This document shows, piece after piece, positions 42,901 through 55,799 of a stretch of 64,000 nucleotides of DNA. The position numbers were made by a program, and so were the translations under genes. The stretch comes from Symbiodinium microadriaticum (lineage: Eukaryota; Sar; Dinophyceae; Suessiales; Symbiodiniaceae). Under the pieces are notes generated by a model that was given only the letters and a program-made list of their open reading frames with translations, was not told the DNA's origin and did not search any database. Location of the stretch: positions 260,456 to 324,455 of the forward strand of contig LSRX01000843.1 in the NCBI GenBank assembly GCA_001939145.1, given 5' to 3'. Positions within the stretch are counted from its first letter, which is position 1; each line of letters starts with the position of its first letter.

Positions 42901-45530
42901 CAGCACAATGCACCCTCTGTACCTCCTCAGCGTACATGCACGGATCGCACGTAGATGCTGATGCTGCATATACATGTTTACTCAGCTCTTCAGCATCTGG
43001 CGGACTCACGCGACTCACCAGCAGCATGCCTTTCCTAGCCATGGCACACTCACGCTTCTAAGATACGCCACGCAAGAATAGCATAAAGCCTCTGCCAGCT
43101 TGATTTGTCGTTCCAGCAGCTGTACCTGACCACGGAAGGAGCATACCAGTCCAGCTAGTTGCAAGCTCAGAGAACCTTGTACATGTAGCAGAAACCACCA
43201 TCCGGCCTCCAGCACGTCTAGAGCATCCATGGCTACCGCGCTTTTTGCGAGCTGTCTCCATCGCCCGCATGCATGATTGGAAACTACGACATCTACTTGC
43301 CAGAAGTTGCTCTCGCTGCGATGTCTATGATCGAACGGAAAGTCCTGTTGTGGTTTTCCATGAGCGGATCAGAAGCATAGTGGGCAAGGTGGCTTCTGAC
43401 AATCACCCGAGAAGCATGCATGATCGATAGCAGTTCTGTGAGCCCATCAGTCCGGGTGTCACACAAGCCAACTACACTCCAACTCCCGGTGATTTACATG
43501 CACTGTCCCCGTCGCAGGCTGCAGCATTTTAGACCAACGCTTGCCGAAGGCAGGTAGACGAAGCTTCTTGCCACGCGACTGTACAGCTCGCATTCTGGCA
43601 CATGGCTGGCCTCTTGATCTGATTTGGCACCTCACGCGCGCAAGAGGGCCCGAGCATTGAGACCTGTCACTACGGGTTCTTTCACGTAATCGGAGAGGCA
43701 GCCGAATTCGTCCACAAAGCTGCGCAGTTTCGCTTTGCGAGGACGTTAGCAATTTGTCGGTGGAAGATTGCTTGACGCGCAAGCCTTGGCACCTACTACG
43801 GGCCTGCCAACCTGGCAATGCCTGACATACAGTGTTGTTCACTGCGTTGTTCGGTTCCGCTTCGAGGTCGGCGTGACACGACAGCTGAGACCGCTTCACC
43901 GTCTGGCCTGGTCACGCATCCAGGAAGAGGCATAGGAACACAAATCCTCAGAGCGCTGATCGAAGCCCTTTCAAGCTGGCACGGACCTCTGGACTTGCTT
44001 GTGTGACATGTTGCTCGTCCGCGGCTTGCCACGGGCTGAGACCCTGCTGACTGCACTGCTGTACACTGTTCAAGCTCAGAGCAGGGCAGGACCGTATGTT
44101 CACCAGCAACAGATTGCCGGCCACCTCAAGAAATGATCTGAAGACACGTGTCTGCCTACTTGTATGCACATCTCTTGTGCGAGCCTTCGCATCCTTTATT
44201 GATATAGAGAGGCCGCCCTCGATTTCTCGAAGCGATCGCGTGGGAAACTGGCACCAGCTTCACGCACGTCCAACGCGGAGAGCACCCAGGCTTGCAAGCA
44301 CCACTAGCCTGTGTTGCCAAGTCCACCTTTTCAGTCGGCTTGTCTGTCAAAGCGGCTGCGACCACGAACTTAGTGCGAGCTGTTCGCACCAGTGCCACGC
44401 TTCATGACTCCACCTCTGCTCACTCGGAATGCTTAGATGTCCACCATCTGTTCTAGATTATCGTCGGGCCGGAATCGTCTAGCAACTCGCTGACCGGAAG
44501 GTAGACGAAGAGAGACCTGCCGGAAGTTGAGCAGAAATACAACCGCCCAGACATGTCCCGGCTATCACTTGCGTTGGACTCCCCCGCCGGTTGCCAACCC
44601 CCTGGGATTGATTCGTACCCTGTGAAAAGCATAAGCATCAGCATGGCACGGCCAAAAAGCGCCCATGGAGTCAGCATCATGAGGCGTGAGATGTCGTGAG
44701 CGGTTCAGGACACCAAGGCGGGAACGTCGGAAAGACCAGGCCAGGCCCGATGCTCTTCTCATGCCGGTCTTTTGGGAAAAACCAGCAGAGGGGGCGCGAA
44801 AACAGGGCTGGGTCGAACGGATTGTCATCATTTCTTATGATGCTTACTAATTGGATATACTCGGATCGGATGGGGCAAGTGCGGGGGTGCTGTGCTGCCG
44901 GAGCGACACTTGCGTTGAACGATGCCGGTCATGCGAAATGGAGCTCACGACACGGGCTTCCTGCAGTTTCCGTGTCTTTGTCAGGACGTTCATGATGCCT
45001 CCACTTGGATGGGGACAGGGATGTCAGTCACGGGGTACAGGAGGATGGAGCCTTCATTGGTTGCCAACATCGAGCTCCAGCTCCCAAATGCTCGCCCCAA
45101 ATGATGCTCATGGGCGCTCTGCTCTCGCTCTTGAAGACATCGATGCTGCAGAATTCGCTTGTTGCAACGCAGTGCCTTCTCTACACTGCACACGAGGCCG
45201 ACGTCACACCTGTAAGCGCGTCTCAAGGTTCGACCGCCCACGAGCCCCCTATGATGCTTATTCCTGTGGACGACAAATGAAACCAAACTGGTCGCCGACT
45301 TTTGCCCGAACTTCGTTTTGCTCGGTCGGGTGTAGTTTTCAATTTTCCCCGATCGGCAAGTTAGAACCAAATTCGCTTGATAGGAGGATTTCCGTTCATC
45401 CTACAGCTTGCGCTGAGGGTTTGACGGGTTTCGAGCTGCTTCGACGGGGATTCCCCGCCCGTCGGAGCCAACAAGGGCGAGTCATCCACCAACCCAGCGT
45501 CTCACCGAAGAGCCACAAATTAGATTGAGC
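36950..45530. other. Long unassigned region with microsatellites
   Basis: Many overlapping short frames on both strands, none with a domain I recognise and none clearly better than its antisense. Microsatellites: (GA)n at about 37761-37785 and (CA)n(GA)n at about 41836-41878. A minus-strand stretch near 42480-42420 (LQAKSAHDAIGAALLKVREQ) is exon-like but anonymous. Confidence 0.4.
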
Positions 45531-45553
45531 CAAAGTCAGAACCCGCCCGTTCT

Positions 45554-45697
45554 TGGGTGGGTGGGCTGGGTGGCTGGGTGGCTGGGTGGCTGGCTGGCTG
45601 GGTGGAAGGGTGGCTGGGTGGCTGCGTGGCTGTGTGGCTGCGTGGCTGCGCGGCTGCGTGGCTGGGTGGCTGTGGGCCGGGGGCTGAGGCTGGGTGG
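45554..45697. repeat. G-rich minisatellite (GGGTGGCTG)n
   Basis: GGGTGGCTG/GCGTGGCTG units of 8-12 bp for about 140 bp. The start, GGGTGGGCTGGGTGGCTGGG, satisfies the four-tract G-quadruplex pattern. The flanking 45700-47300 has no recognised gene apart from possible exons. Confidence 0.9.
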
Positions 45698-47303
45698 CTT
45701 ACCGCCCCGTACTAGCCGGTGTGCAAAGTTTAGTTGCCTAACCCAGGCCCTGGAAAGGGCAACCAGATGGGCCGCAATCCAGCACGGACACTAAATCGTT
45801 TATGAGCGGGCGATTAAGAAATTCATCATTTCTGGAGCGAATCGAGTAGTCGAAATCTGGGACAGCCAAGGATGACGGGCACCACCCGGCACAGAAAAGC
45901 AAGAGGAACCCAGCGCAACAACCAACAGCTCCAAACTTCTGAGGCCTGTGCTGTCTTTCTATTACCGCTTCTCTTTTGTGGCAGTTGCAGCAGCAGCAAC
46001 AGCAACAACAACGACGACATCTAGGCTGCGACCCAGTTGGTTAAACCAAACAACCAAACTCAGAGATTTCAAGGCCTGACGAGACTGCTGCATTTGTTAT
46101 ACGTCCGCTGATCCAACTTTGCTGTCTCAGATTTCGACTTTTTGTGGGTTTCGAGTCCCTTCAGAACTGATGAAGCCTTAATCGCCCGCTAATACGAAAG
46201 AACCACTACGACTCAGCTTGCTGTTCCAACTGAGATTTCGACCCGCTCCAACGCTGATGTTTAATCAACTCTGGTCCACAGGCTCTGCAGTACCACTCCC
46301 CGCCTCCCATCGCCTCCCCCTCTCCCAACGCGAGGCATTTCCAAGGACGTTGTTGGCTATCAGTTCTGTGGTCACAACGTTCTCTTGTGTTTGCCTGCGG
46401 TTTGCCAAGACGCGACAGTTGCAGGATCCGACAGCCAAGGATGGAAATTGCTATGATGCGAGAGACGAAGAAATGTAAGTTTTCGAGATGGACAGCTCGT
46501 GGGATTGCAAGAAGGCAGCGGATACATGATTCCTACATGCATAGCCAAGACTGACAGGCTGCCTTGAGATGCTCAACACCCTCAGCCGGCTCTTCTGGCA
46601 GCACCGGCACAGGCTCCTTTTGCGAACATGGCATTTCTGCCCGGAGCTGCTACTGACGGAGAGCGTGCACAGACCTCCTTGGCTTCCACTCCCTCCACCT
46701 GCTCATATAGTGCTGAATCTCCAAAAAGTACCGATGCACTCAGAGCGCACTGAATCACTGAAGGCCTCCATGTCATCCAAGCCATGGAGCCGAATCTGGG
46801 AAGGATCGGGAGGTGATGCCTGGCCAGAACAGCCGACGCTGCAGTCAGGTGGCCTTCCGTGCCTTACATGCAAGCTTGCCTTCGGATGCATGACAGGACT
46901 TGCTGTTGGTGACATGGATGGCGGTGACCTGCCGAAACGATGTGCTAGGAGACCAACTGTACGCAAGCACAAACTCTTCGCGACCTGGACATGGAGAATT
47001 GGTCCAAGAACCCGAACAAATACCTGGTGCATCCACCATAGCAAGCATCACATGGGCAAGCAAAGAGATCGTTCGCAAGGTTGTCGGGGCACTCCGCTGC
47101 GGCATGGGATTCGACCCATTTGCGGCCATCCCAGTTCTTCGGCAGAGAACTTCCGACTGTCTAAGAAACCTTTGCAATGTTACTGGCAAGGGGCTCCCAC
47201 CCACCTCCCAAGCCTTTTCACTCATGCACAACACTGTATCCCAACCCGCATGTAGGTGCAGCTGCAAATAGCATGCCAGCTTCTTCCAAAACGAAAACAA
47301 TCT

Positions 47304-47609
47304 TGCCCCGTGCTCCTTGACACGTCTGCCCGTGCGAGGGTCAATGACGCAGATGTGCGGCAGCTGGTGCCTGCCACCAAAACTCGCGGCTTCAGCAGAT
47401 GACGCACTCGCCACTTCCGCTGACCCGCACTGGTGATAGTGGCAGAACTGGTCACCCTCAGCCGATTTGTCATCCCGCTGCCTTGCGTTTGCAAGGAACT
47501 GCTTCTGCTGGAAAATTACTCGTAAACTTTCTTCAGCAGCATTCTCAGAGTCGTACCAAAACAGGAAGGAACCCGTGATGATGTCTTTGATAGTGTCATC
47601 GCTCCACAC
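47304..47609 (-). CDS. UAS domain of a UBXN7/FAF-like p97 (Cdc48) cofactor, three exons
   Basis: Proteins of this family link ubiquitinated substrates to the p97/Cdc48 ATPase. Exon A (47609-47532) encodes VWSDDTIKDIITGSFLFWYD; exon B (47456-47431) is only 26 bp and encodes GDQFCHYHQ; exon C (47370-~47304) encodes HQLPHICVIDPRTGRRVKE. Joined, they follow the thioredoxin-like UAS domain: the VWS start, the F-x-F-W strand, the Y in the strand before the LPH cis-Pro site, and the IDPRTG signature. Intron A (47531-47457, 75 bp) has a GA donor; intron B (47430-47371, 60 bp) is GT-AG; both acceptors are AG followed by G. An AG acceptor precedes exon A. The UBA and UBX exons were not found; a stretch near 46640-46570 (PVPVLPEEPAEGVEHLKAA) could be a later exon. 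Confidence 0.77.
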
Positions 47610-47619
47610 CTAAAGCTGC

Positions 47620-49479
47620 AAAGCATTGTGCAGATGTGTGGCTCAAGGCTGCGGGCATATTGTTATGGAGGGGCGGCCGCTTGGAAAATGCCATTGGTTT
47701 TGCTGCCTTAATCATCTGCTCTTGCTAGAGCTGTAATGGCTGTGTTTACACGAACCAAAGCTGTCGCAAAGTTACCATTATTTGCTATCCACTACTTGTC
47801 ACCATAAATGCTGCCCCAGGCCCCCAAGTACTGGCGGGATTCACAACTTTAGGGCAAAAATCCATGCCGCCACGGTGCCCTCAGACTGCTGTTGAAACCA
47901 AGCGTGGGGGCCAACGTGTTGCAATTTACAACGGATCGCACTTACCGGAGGATGCTGGCACATCCGGCCAGCGTCCACCAAGAGTTACCAATTCGGAACA
48001 CGAATCGGTATGGATTCACGAGCGTAACGCAATTTCGGGTGACCAATAACGCAGGAGGAAATGATCTCCAAATCCGAAGACAAACTCGGACAATTCGTCA
48101 AGGCACTTCATGCGCTGCGGCACGATTTACAGCGTCTCCGGATATAGCCCTGCCCCATGCATTGCAAGATACTTATCTAAGCACTGTAGGTTACAAAACT
48201 GATGAAGAGGCAACCTCACCTCACATCATGCGGTTGAGCCTCACGACAACCTAACAGACAACCTCGCATCAACATCAGTATTAAAATTATCATAATCACC
48301 ATCATCTGCAGCATCACCATCAGCGTCATCATACCATGCCTCGAAAAAACCTTCGCCATGCTTGCAGGAATAAGAACACATCTTGACTGTTGAAATTTGA
48401 GCCGGCAAAGCCAGGAAAACTCCGACGACCTCTGAGGAAGCGTGCATCCCGGTTCAGCGTGTGAGAGGCAAACACCTCTGCCTGCTGGATATTGACCTCA
48501 GAAACAAGCGCTTGAAATCATGCACGTGCACTACGCTTACTTTTCTGTTGCTTAAAAGCCTTAACCTTCGTCATCCGTACTGCGCCAGCCTTCGACACAC
48601 AGTGTTCTCTTTTTCAACTCAGCCAAAGGGCAGGCAGGGAAGCCATGGCAAGCCCACCCCCCGGCACGCATGCACCCTGTCTCTCTCTCTCTCTCTCTCT
48701 CTACCAGGCTTGAGGGTCGGGGTGAGTCCTCCCCCCTTCCCTCGCACGCGCACGCGCACCTGCAAGTCTTGGCAGGTTTTTCAGGTCCCAAGGGGGATTA
48801 TCCCCCAAAGGCTCGGCTATACACAGCCTCAACTCTTGCAGTGCACCAACACAGTCAACTGGTTTGGCTTCAGCACAAGTTAGGCACCACTGCACAGCAA
48901 GACACCCCACTCCCCTCGCACACGTGCACTGCAAAGACGACAGACTGAGGGCCCGGCCGAAACACACAAGTACCACACTAGATTGAGGTTAAGAAGGCCT
49001 TCCCCCTCAGTTCACTGTAACAGAGGCTTGTGGTATACTACTCTGCTCTCTGTTCCCCAGCGGAAAGTCACCCAACTAGTCATAGTTTGCACTAGGAACA
49101 AAGTATCATTTCCCCCGGGGTCACTTTGAGCAGTTCAAACTCGGCACGAGTGTTGTGTGCTACTTGTTCTCCATTTCCCCGGGGAAAGTTGTCGTCACAG
49201 CCAAGTACTAGTACATGTATAGGAAGCAGGACTTTCCCCCGGGTTGTTTCGAGCACTGCACTTTGGCGACCTGTTGACCTGCATTCCTCTATTGCCTTGG
49301 GGCTGGTAGGTACAGGACAGTAGGCTATACACAGCAGGTGATAGGTAACGCGTTCTCCCCTCGGCAGTTGGCATGTGTGTTTCCCCCTACCTGCAGCTAG
49401 GCCTGTCACTAGGACTGAAAGCAAAGAGCACACTGGGCAGGGCGGACGAGGTACAACTACCATGCAACACTTAGGGTGG
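47620..49479. other. Unassigned region
   Basis: No recognised gene. It contains a (TC)n run at about 48676-48702. Between 48990 and 49440 the motif TTTCCCCCGGGG recurs in several variants, suggesting an old repeat or the 3' end of the element carrying the next gene. Confidence 0.4.
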
Positions 49480-51948
49480 TTACAGTCCTAGTGCATGCCC
49501 CCTGCGGCGGCGGTGACTCGGCTGGCTCACGTCACTTTCCCCCTCAGAACTGCTCGTTCCGCGGTCTCGCCCCCCGTCGAAGAGCGGTTGGCTCCAGGCG
49601 TGCCATGGCATCGTAGTGGCTAGACTGGCAGCCTGGTTTGTGTTCTCCTCCCCGTCGTCGCCTTCTTCTTGGTGGTCTGGAACATCCCCTAGGCCATGGC
49701 TGTCGTCGACTTGGTCCAGCTGGGTTTGAGCCGCGACCTGGTGGATGACCTCTTCTAGGCTCCCCGTCAGCTGCGCTTGGGCTTGGCTCTCGGTAGCCCC
49801 CACCAGGCCGATCCATTGGCCTTGCTGTTCACGTCCCCCAGCTGAAGTCACGGCTGCTTGTTCTTCTGCTTCTGGTTGAGGATTTCTTGGCTGCTCTGCC
49901 GTTGGCAGGCTGTGGCAGGGCTCCCCCACATCCGTTTGCGTCTCCTCGTCGGCGGCCATCACCCCACCAAAGAGTGCTTGTTGGGTGGCTTCTGCCGCGT
50001 GTAAAAGCTGCATAGCCAGCGGCACTTGCTCATCGGCAAGTGTCGGCATGAGCCGTCTGAACTCCCCCGCCGCTTCGAACAGTAGTGTAGCTGCAGAGGA
50101 AGCCGTTGAGGACCTTCTGTCTCCTTCTTGCCCGCCTTGTGCTAGCTGTAGAACGTCAGCTGGGTGAACGGGCTCCCCCCGGTCCGCTGACCCGGAGCTG
50201 CGGGTGCACTGTCTGGTCTCCCCCTCTGCTGCGTCTCCACGTTGCTCAAGTAGCACTGCCGCAGGGGTAACCAGGTCTTTCAGCTCCCCCCAAAGCTTGG
50301 GCGTATTCCAGCAGCATTCGCCACGCAGGGAAGAATCGAGCGCGGCGGTGAGTAACATAATGGCGCGCTGTAGACAACGTGTCCCCCATTGGAGTTGTTG
50401 CATAGACACTGTCGATGCCATGGGTTCATGTAGTTGCACCGCCCCCTCTTCCAAGATTCTGATGAGGTACGAGATGTCTTGTTGCCACTCCTCTCGGGTG
50501 AGTCGCGTTCCCCCACCATGCAAATGGTGAGTGAAGGAAGAGAGAGCATCCACCAAATAATTGGCACTGCAGATGGCTCTCTTTCTCCCCCTCTTGCATG
50601 TGTCTGGCACGATACCAGTAGGGTACATCATCGCCAAGAGGTGTGCTGCTACGTCACAGAAGGCCGTGACGGTGGCTGCAGGTCCCCCCCCCAAACTCCC
50701 CGCTGCATCATGGATAAGTTGTATCTGGTGGCTGACTGCTAGGGCAAGGCTGTCAGCTTCAAGTCTGCTTGTCGTGCTGGCTGCTTCCCCTTGAACCGGA
50801 GGCCCCCCCTCTGCTCCTTGGTCTGCCCCGTCTGTCGCACGGTTGGCCGCCGGGTGGATGTTCCGCTGCATGAGCTCTGTGTGTTCGGGCTGTGGGCTAG
50901 GGGGCTGGTAAGGTGGCGGGCCTGGAGCTGGTGTGGGACGCTTGCCCATCTGCCTTCCATCACGGACTTGCTCCACCCATGGTGTAGGGACCGGTGTTGG
51001 CTGCTGCCGCCCCCCCGCGGTTTCCTCGAAGGTCTCGTTGGTCCCAGAAGGCTGGCCGATCTGGGGCCGGTCCCCCTGTACTGCTGGAGCTGCTGGCCGC
51101 TGCTTGGTCCCCCCAGTGCTGTTGTGAGCTGGTGCTTTGGGGGTTGGGCTGGCTGTGGCTTGTCCAGGTAGACTGGTGCCCCCAGTCTTGTTGTTGTTGC
51201 GAGGGGGCTGCTTGGTGCTGGCCGCTGCTGCTGGCGCTGGCTGGGGCCGTCCAGGACCGGTAGTATGTCCACTCTTGCTGTTGTTGTTGTTGTGACTCCG
51301 TCTGGTGTTGGCCGAGGGTGCTGGAGCTGGCTGGTGTGGACCATGCTTGGTGGTGTGTCCACTCTTGCTGTTGCTGTTGTTGCGGTGACTCCGCGTGGTG
51401 TTGGTCAAGGCTGCTCGGTGAGGGTATGAGAGAGTTCATCCCCCATGTGTGGTGGGATTGGTCTTGGGGGGCCTCTGTTTGGTGGGCGTGTCCACCCTCA
51501 CTCCCCCGAGAGCGTCGTTGGGGGCCGGAGTGGGTGCCCGGCTGCCGCGCCGCTTGTTGTGGTGCTGCTTTTGCGGCGCTATTGGCTTGCTGTTCGCTCG
51601 GGGCTTCGCTGCTGGCCGGGCCTGGCTCTTGGGCCCGCTGCTGTCGCTGCTGGTCGTTGTGGTGGCCCCCGCCGGAAGGAGGTGTTCCCCCTTCGGGCCG
51701 TTGAGTTTGGTGGGTGTGTTCCTTGGACCCCTGCGGTGGCTCTGCTCTTGGTTGGGCGTGGAGGTTGAGCACGGCTGCGAACTCCGCTCTGTCCTCCGCC
51801 TTGCTGTAGACTCTGCGTCGGGAGGTTTGTTCCCCCCTTGTGTGTCCGCCGCTGCGGTGGCTGAGGGCTGTTGGTCTGCTTGGGCGGCTTCCCCGCTTGC
51901 GTGGCGGGGCGTGAGTGGTGGCGACCAGTCCCCCCACTGAGTGTGCAT
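49480..51948 (-). CDS. Large low-complexity protein with 30-aa Q-rich repeats, frame-shifted; Gag-like or host
   Basis: Two overlapping minus-strand frames complement each other: 51937-50960 (Pro/Ser/Gln-rich, with repeats of the kind PQQQQQQEWTHHQAW) and 51408-49480, whose last 500 codons look like one natural protein. The switch probably lies at the G/C homopolymer near 51009-51018, where one base would restore continuity. The C-terminal part has a helical domain (about 51408-frame residues 215-420, with CKRGRKRAICSANYLVDAL and EEWQQDISYLIRILEE) and an acidic tail ending SHRRRRGHALGL. I recognise no family and see no zinc finger. Upstream, 52130-51950 has another frame with a poly-Gln run followed by a basic helix (KRIKYRIKQFLKRH), perhaps the real N-terminus. 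Gag of an unknown element is one option. Confidence 0.42.
51160..51430 (-). repeat. In-frame 90-bp tandem repeat (about three copies)
   Basis: The block ACTCTTGCTGTTG on plus occurs at 51271 and 51361, exactly 90 bp apart, with a weaker third copy around 51190. Each copy encodes a 30-aa unit with a poly-Gln run followed by EW or DW on the minus strand. Because 90 is divisible by three, all frames remain open through it. Confidence 0.8.
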
Positions 51949-52409
51949 CAGGTTGTGGCGCTTGAGAAATTGCTTGATGCGGTACTTGATCCGCTTGTTC
52001 CTTGTCCTTTGCTCGCCTCCCCCTTCATGTTTGCGTTGGCTGGCTCTGGTGCGCGGGGGGCTGCGGCGACGGGGGTCTGCCCCCCTCTGCTGTTGCTGCT
52101 GCTGCTGTCTCCTCTCGTACTCGTCTTCATCTTCGGCTGCCGCTGGTGTGAGGACACGCTCGATGTAGCTTTGAGCGACAGTCCCTTCAGTAGCAAGCTG
52201 GGTGCTCTCTCTCTGTCTCTCTCTCTACAGGGCGTGGCGGACACAGCGGTCCAACTGCAATTCCGCCGTGCGAATTCGCGCACCTGCAGTTCGTTCGCGG
52301 GCAAGGGTTCCCCCGAGGAACTGTTCCACAGGAGCTTGGCTGTACGGGACCAGCCACAAGGGCAAGGCGACGATTCCCCTGGAAAGACAAAATCAAAACA
52401 ATTTACCAC

Positions 52410-53846
52410 GGTTGCCCTTCCATCGCCCGCCTCGTCCTTCCTTTTCTTCCCGCGCAGACCCGCGAAGCGCCCCCTACCTAATCCTCCCTACACGGTACAT
52501 TAGGGAAGAAGCTTTGGGGCCATTGGAGCGGCTTTAGCCGCCGCGGCTTGTTCGTGTTAGAAAGGTTGGTTGCTGCGGGAGCCCCTCCAACCCTCATCCC
52601 CGCGCCCTCTAGGGCTAGATCCTTAGCTCCTGCAGCAATTATTCCCACCTTGTGGCGCACTACGGCGAGCTAATTGTTCCCCCCGTGAGCAACAACAACA
52701 CTAAGAACCGGGCTAGAGTTTACAGTGTTCACTGGGGCTATAGCTGTTGGGGGTCCATCGTTTTGAAGCAACACCAGAACAAGGACACTTGCAGATCACG
52801 AAGACTGGTGGCTCCCCCTGCCGGCTCAGCCGTAAGTATCAACACGAAAATGCCATTACTCATGGGGTTGTTTTGGTGTTTCCACACTTCGGAAAGCAAC
52901 GCACAGCAACAATGAAACATGCTGGTCACAAGGACCTGTGGTTTCCCCATCCGAGTTGAAAGCAACAGGTCTAAAGTCCCCCCCGCTTCCTTGTGTTTCC
53001 TCAAAACACCACGGTCATGTGCACCGGAAGGAGGGTTAAGCTGCTTCGAGTCTTCCCCTGTCAAGCTCAAAACGAATTAATGGCACAAGCCCTGTTTGGA
53101 AAGCCCAACGTCCGGCAAGAATGCAACGAAAGAGGGGGGCATGTGGCTCCCCCGGCAGTATCTGGTGGTGCTTGGCTCTACGGCCCATCAGAATTATGCT
53201 TGATTTTGCAAGCGGGATCTGGGGAACTGTCTAGGAGTCTAGGAAAGTAGATGCAGGACCTGTGGAAACAGCCGGCATGAAACACGACAACTAGACCAAG
53301 GTAAACACTGTCCTAATGCATCGCTCGCACGCTCCTCACTTCACAGTTCCTAGCCCTCCATCCGGGGCTTGACTGCAGGTTTAATTCGACTTTGGGGCTG
53401 CGACTTGGCATCTTCGGCCGCTGAGTTCCCGAGCTTGAGTTAGCCCGGTCAGATGGGCGTCCCAACTCCCCCCACGGCCAGTGGGCATCCGTGGTTGCCG
53501 TGGAAAGCGCGGTGCCGGTTTCCCCTGGAGCTGGGTAGCGTCGCGCCCCTCATGGCCAGTGTCAGCTTCACCGCTGTTGCTTCCCCAGTCCACTTCTGCT
53601 GCCAAGTCGTATAGGTTGGCTGCACGTGGTCCTGGTTTGGCGGTGGCTTCTTGGGTTCCCCTGCCTGTCTGCTCTGAGCGGCTGGGTGTGTCCCTGTCCT
53701 CGGCGTGGTTCGCTGGCTCCCTCTCAGCTTGTCAGCACTCCTGGCCGTGTCGCGTCTTTCATTATGCCTCTGGACATAGCAGTTGTAGTCTTTGGTGTCG
53801 TCTTTGGTGTCTTCCTCATTCAGCGGCTTTCTTTCCTTCGCCAGGG
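52410..53846. other. Unassigned region
   Basis: No recognised domain. Two blocks near 52811 and 53146 share GTGGCTCCCCC and may be fragments of one repeat family also seen at 32612. Confidence 0.35.
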
Positions 53847-54959
53847 TTAGGGTCGGCTCTCTCTGTTTGCTTTTCTCTCTGCTTTGCTTGGGGCAAGAGC
53901 CGAGGGCAGTCTCACACGGGCCTCGCCCATCGACACCAGAGCCTCGGCGCTGGCCTCGATGCCGCTTTCAAGGCTCTCCAAATGGAGAGGATCGATGCCC
54001 TCCTCCTCGGCTTGGGCAATCTCGTCAGCCAGGTTCTCAACCTCGGTCTGAACGACCTCCTCTACGGTCCGGTCGTCCGGGCGTCTGGTCCTCATTCACA
54101 TGCCCGGTCTCGGCGTCCGCTTCCTCCTCAAAGCCATCGCCCTCATCACCGGCCGCCGCTGTAGCATGAACTTGTCGGGGCGCGAACCGGCCCGAAGCCA
54201 AGCGACCCGATGAAGAAGGCACCGAAAAAGTCGAGGATCGGCGGCTTGCGATCGAACCACAATAGGCCGATGAAGTGGAAGTCGAGGAAGGAGCTTGCCC
54301 AGACGAGGCGCCGCCGCCAAAGAGCCGACGAATTGTCAACTTGCCACCTGCCCTTTCGGCCCGCCTATAAAGAGGGTCTTGCATATGCAAGTCTCGGATG
54401 GAGCAAACACTCAGCTTCAATCTGGCGGTAGGACTCAGATCCCGCCAAAGCCGTCTCGAGAAGTTGTTTTCGAAGGCCCTCCAGGCCCAGCTTCTGTTTG
54501 AAAAACCAGCCAACCTCAGTGACTCAGTGTGGGGTGGCATGACCCCTTCAGCCTTCAGATCGGCGACGGCCGTCCTGAACCTCGAGCTATAGTCCGAGAC
54601 TCGCTCTCCAGGGCGTCGGCTCATGTTAATGTAGCACTGGGTCTGCAGCTTACCGTGCTTGTCAAGGGTGCTCTGGCCGTTCATCGTCTCGAGGGCGGTC
54701 AGCAAAAGGTTAAGCCCTTTAAAAGAAGGGGTCGGCCGCCTTAATCTCAAACCTCTCGCGTCCGTCTCTGGGTCCGTGGCATACTCAGCAGCACGCCGCG
54801 TTGGCGCACCACGCCAGATTGGCGCCAAAGCCATCTGGCAGCCAAGTGGTACTTCATCGTCGTCGCGGCGTCCAGGCTTGACTGGCTTGACATCCACCAG
54901 GACATTTCCCCTTGTCCGCCATGGTCACCACTGCCCTTCTCGTCGGCCATCGAATTCAC
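53847..54959 (-). pseudogene. Ty1/copia-like Gag remnant
   Basis: The minus strand carries the helical Gag core: LLTALETMNGQSTLDKHGKL, then YINMSRRPGERVSDYSSRFR, then TAVADLKAEGVM, the pattern of copia gag-polypeptide families. At about 54525 an apparent 8-bp tandem duplication shifts the frame; the continuation (GWFFKQKLGLEGLRKQLLE) lies in the next frame, and DLHMQDPLYRRAERAGGKL returns to the first near 54380. After a Ser-rich linker comes an acidic helix (VENLADEIAQAEEEGIDP). No zinc knuckle, protease or polymerase follows. The copy is dead. Confidence 0.62.
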
Positions 54960-55753
54960 AATGAAACGCCCTCCTACACCTCGGCAAGTGCCCGGGACCC
55001 ACAGCCGCGCGTGGAGGTTGTCCCGAATCGGGTAATCGAGGAAGAAGAAGGGCTTGCAATCACCAAAGTGGAGTCAGCGCAGCGTCCCTGGCAAAACTCA
55101 GCGCTCCGGTGCCACTGTTGAAGCAACGACCGGCACGGATCATGCAAGGAACGAGCCCGAATCTATCACTCCTTTTGCGCGTAGCACACACCGGCTAAAG
55201 ACCTTCGAGAAGAGAGTGCCGCGGGAGCAGGTGAAGAGGTCACGGCTGAGGGTCAACGCTGACATGCGAATGCATTAACAAAACTTCATACCGCAGTGAC
55301 TCACGGTGTGCAGCGTCGCTGGGGCAGCCTGACACAGGCACCTGCCGAAGCGCGGATCCCCGCAGCAACGCATTCATCGTCAGATCATAATGTCTCGTCA
55401 CATTGTATCACATTGTCAGCGAAAGATCCGGTAATGCCTTCCAAACACACGCCCGAACGGCTGCCGTTGCCGTGCCTTTTCGCTCGAGGTGGAAAGAACG
55501 TTGGAAACGATTGAGCCCCGGAACACTCAGCAAAAGTGCAGGTGACATGCGCTTAACCTGTCATCGGCAAGCATCAACCGAGTTGGCTTAATAGAGCCTC
55601 CGAATTTCCAAGATTTGGTGTTGTTGGCTTCGAAAATATTCTCGTACATCTAGCCCGCTCGACGGTAGAAGATGATAACTGGGTCCCAAACCAGCACCCA
55701 CTTGCCCTCACCTTTGGCCTAGGCATCAAGCTGGCAATTGCGCGTCTCGCATG

Positions 55754-55799
<46 letters not shown>

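Noticed and set aside
39000..46500. Numerous 70-230-codon frames
   Set aside because: Overlapping on both strands, no domains, no consistent splice structure; I could not support any as a gene.
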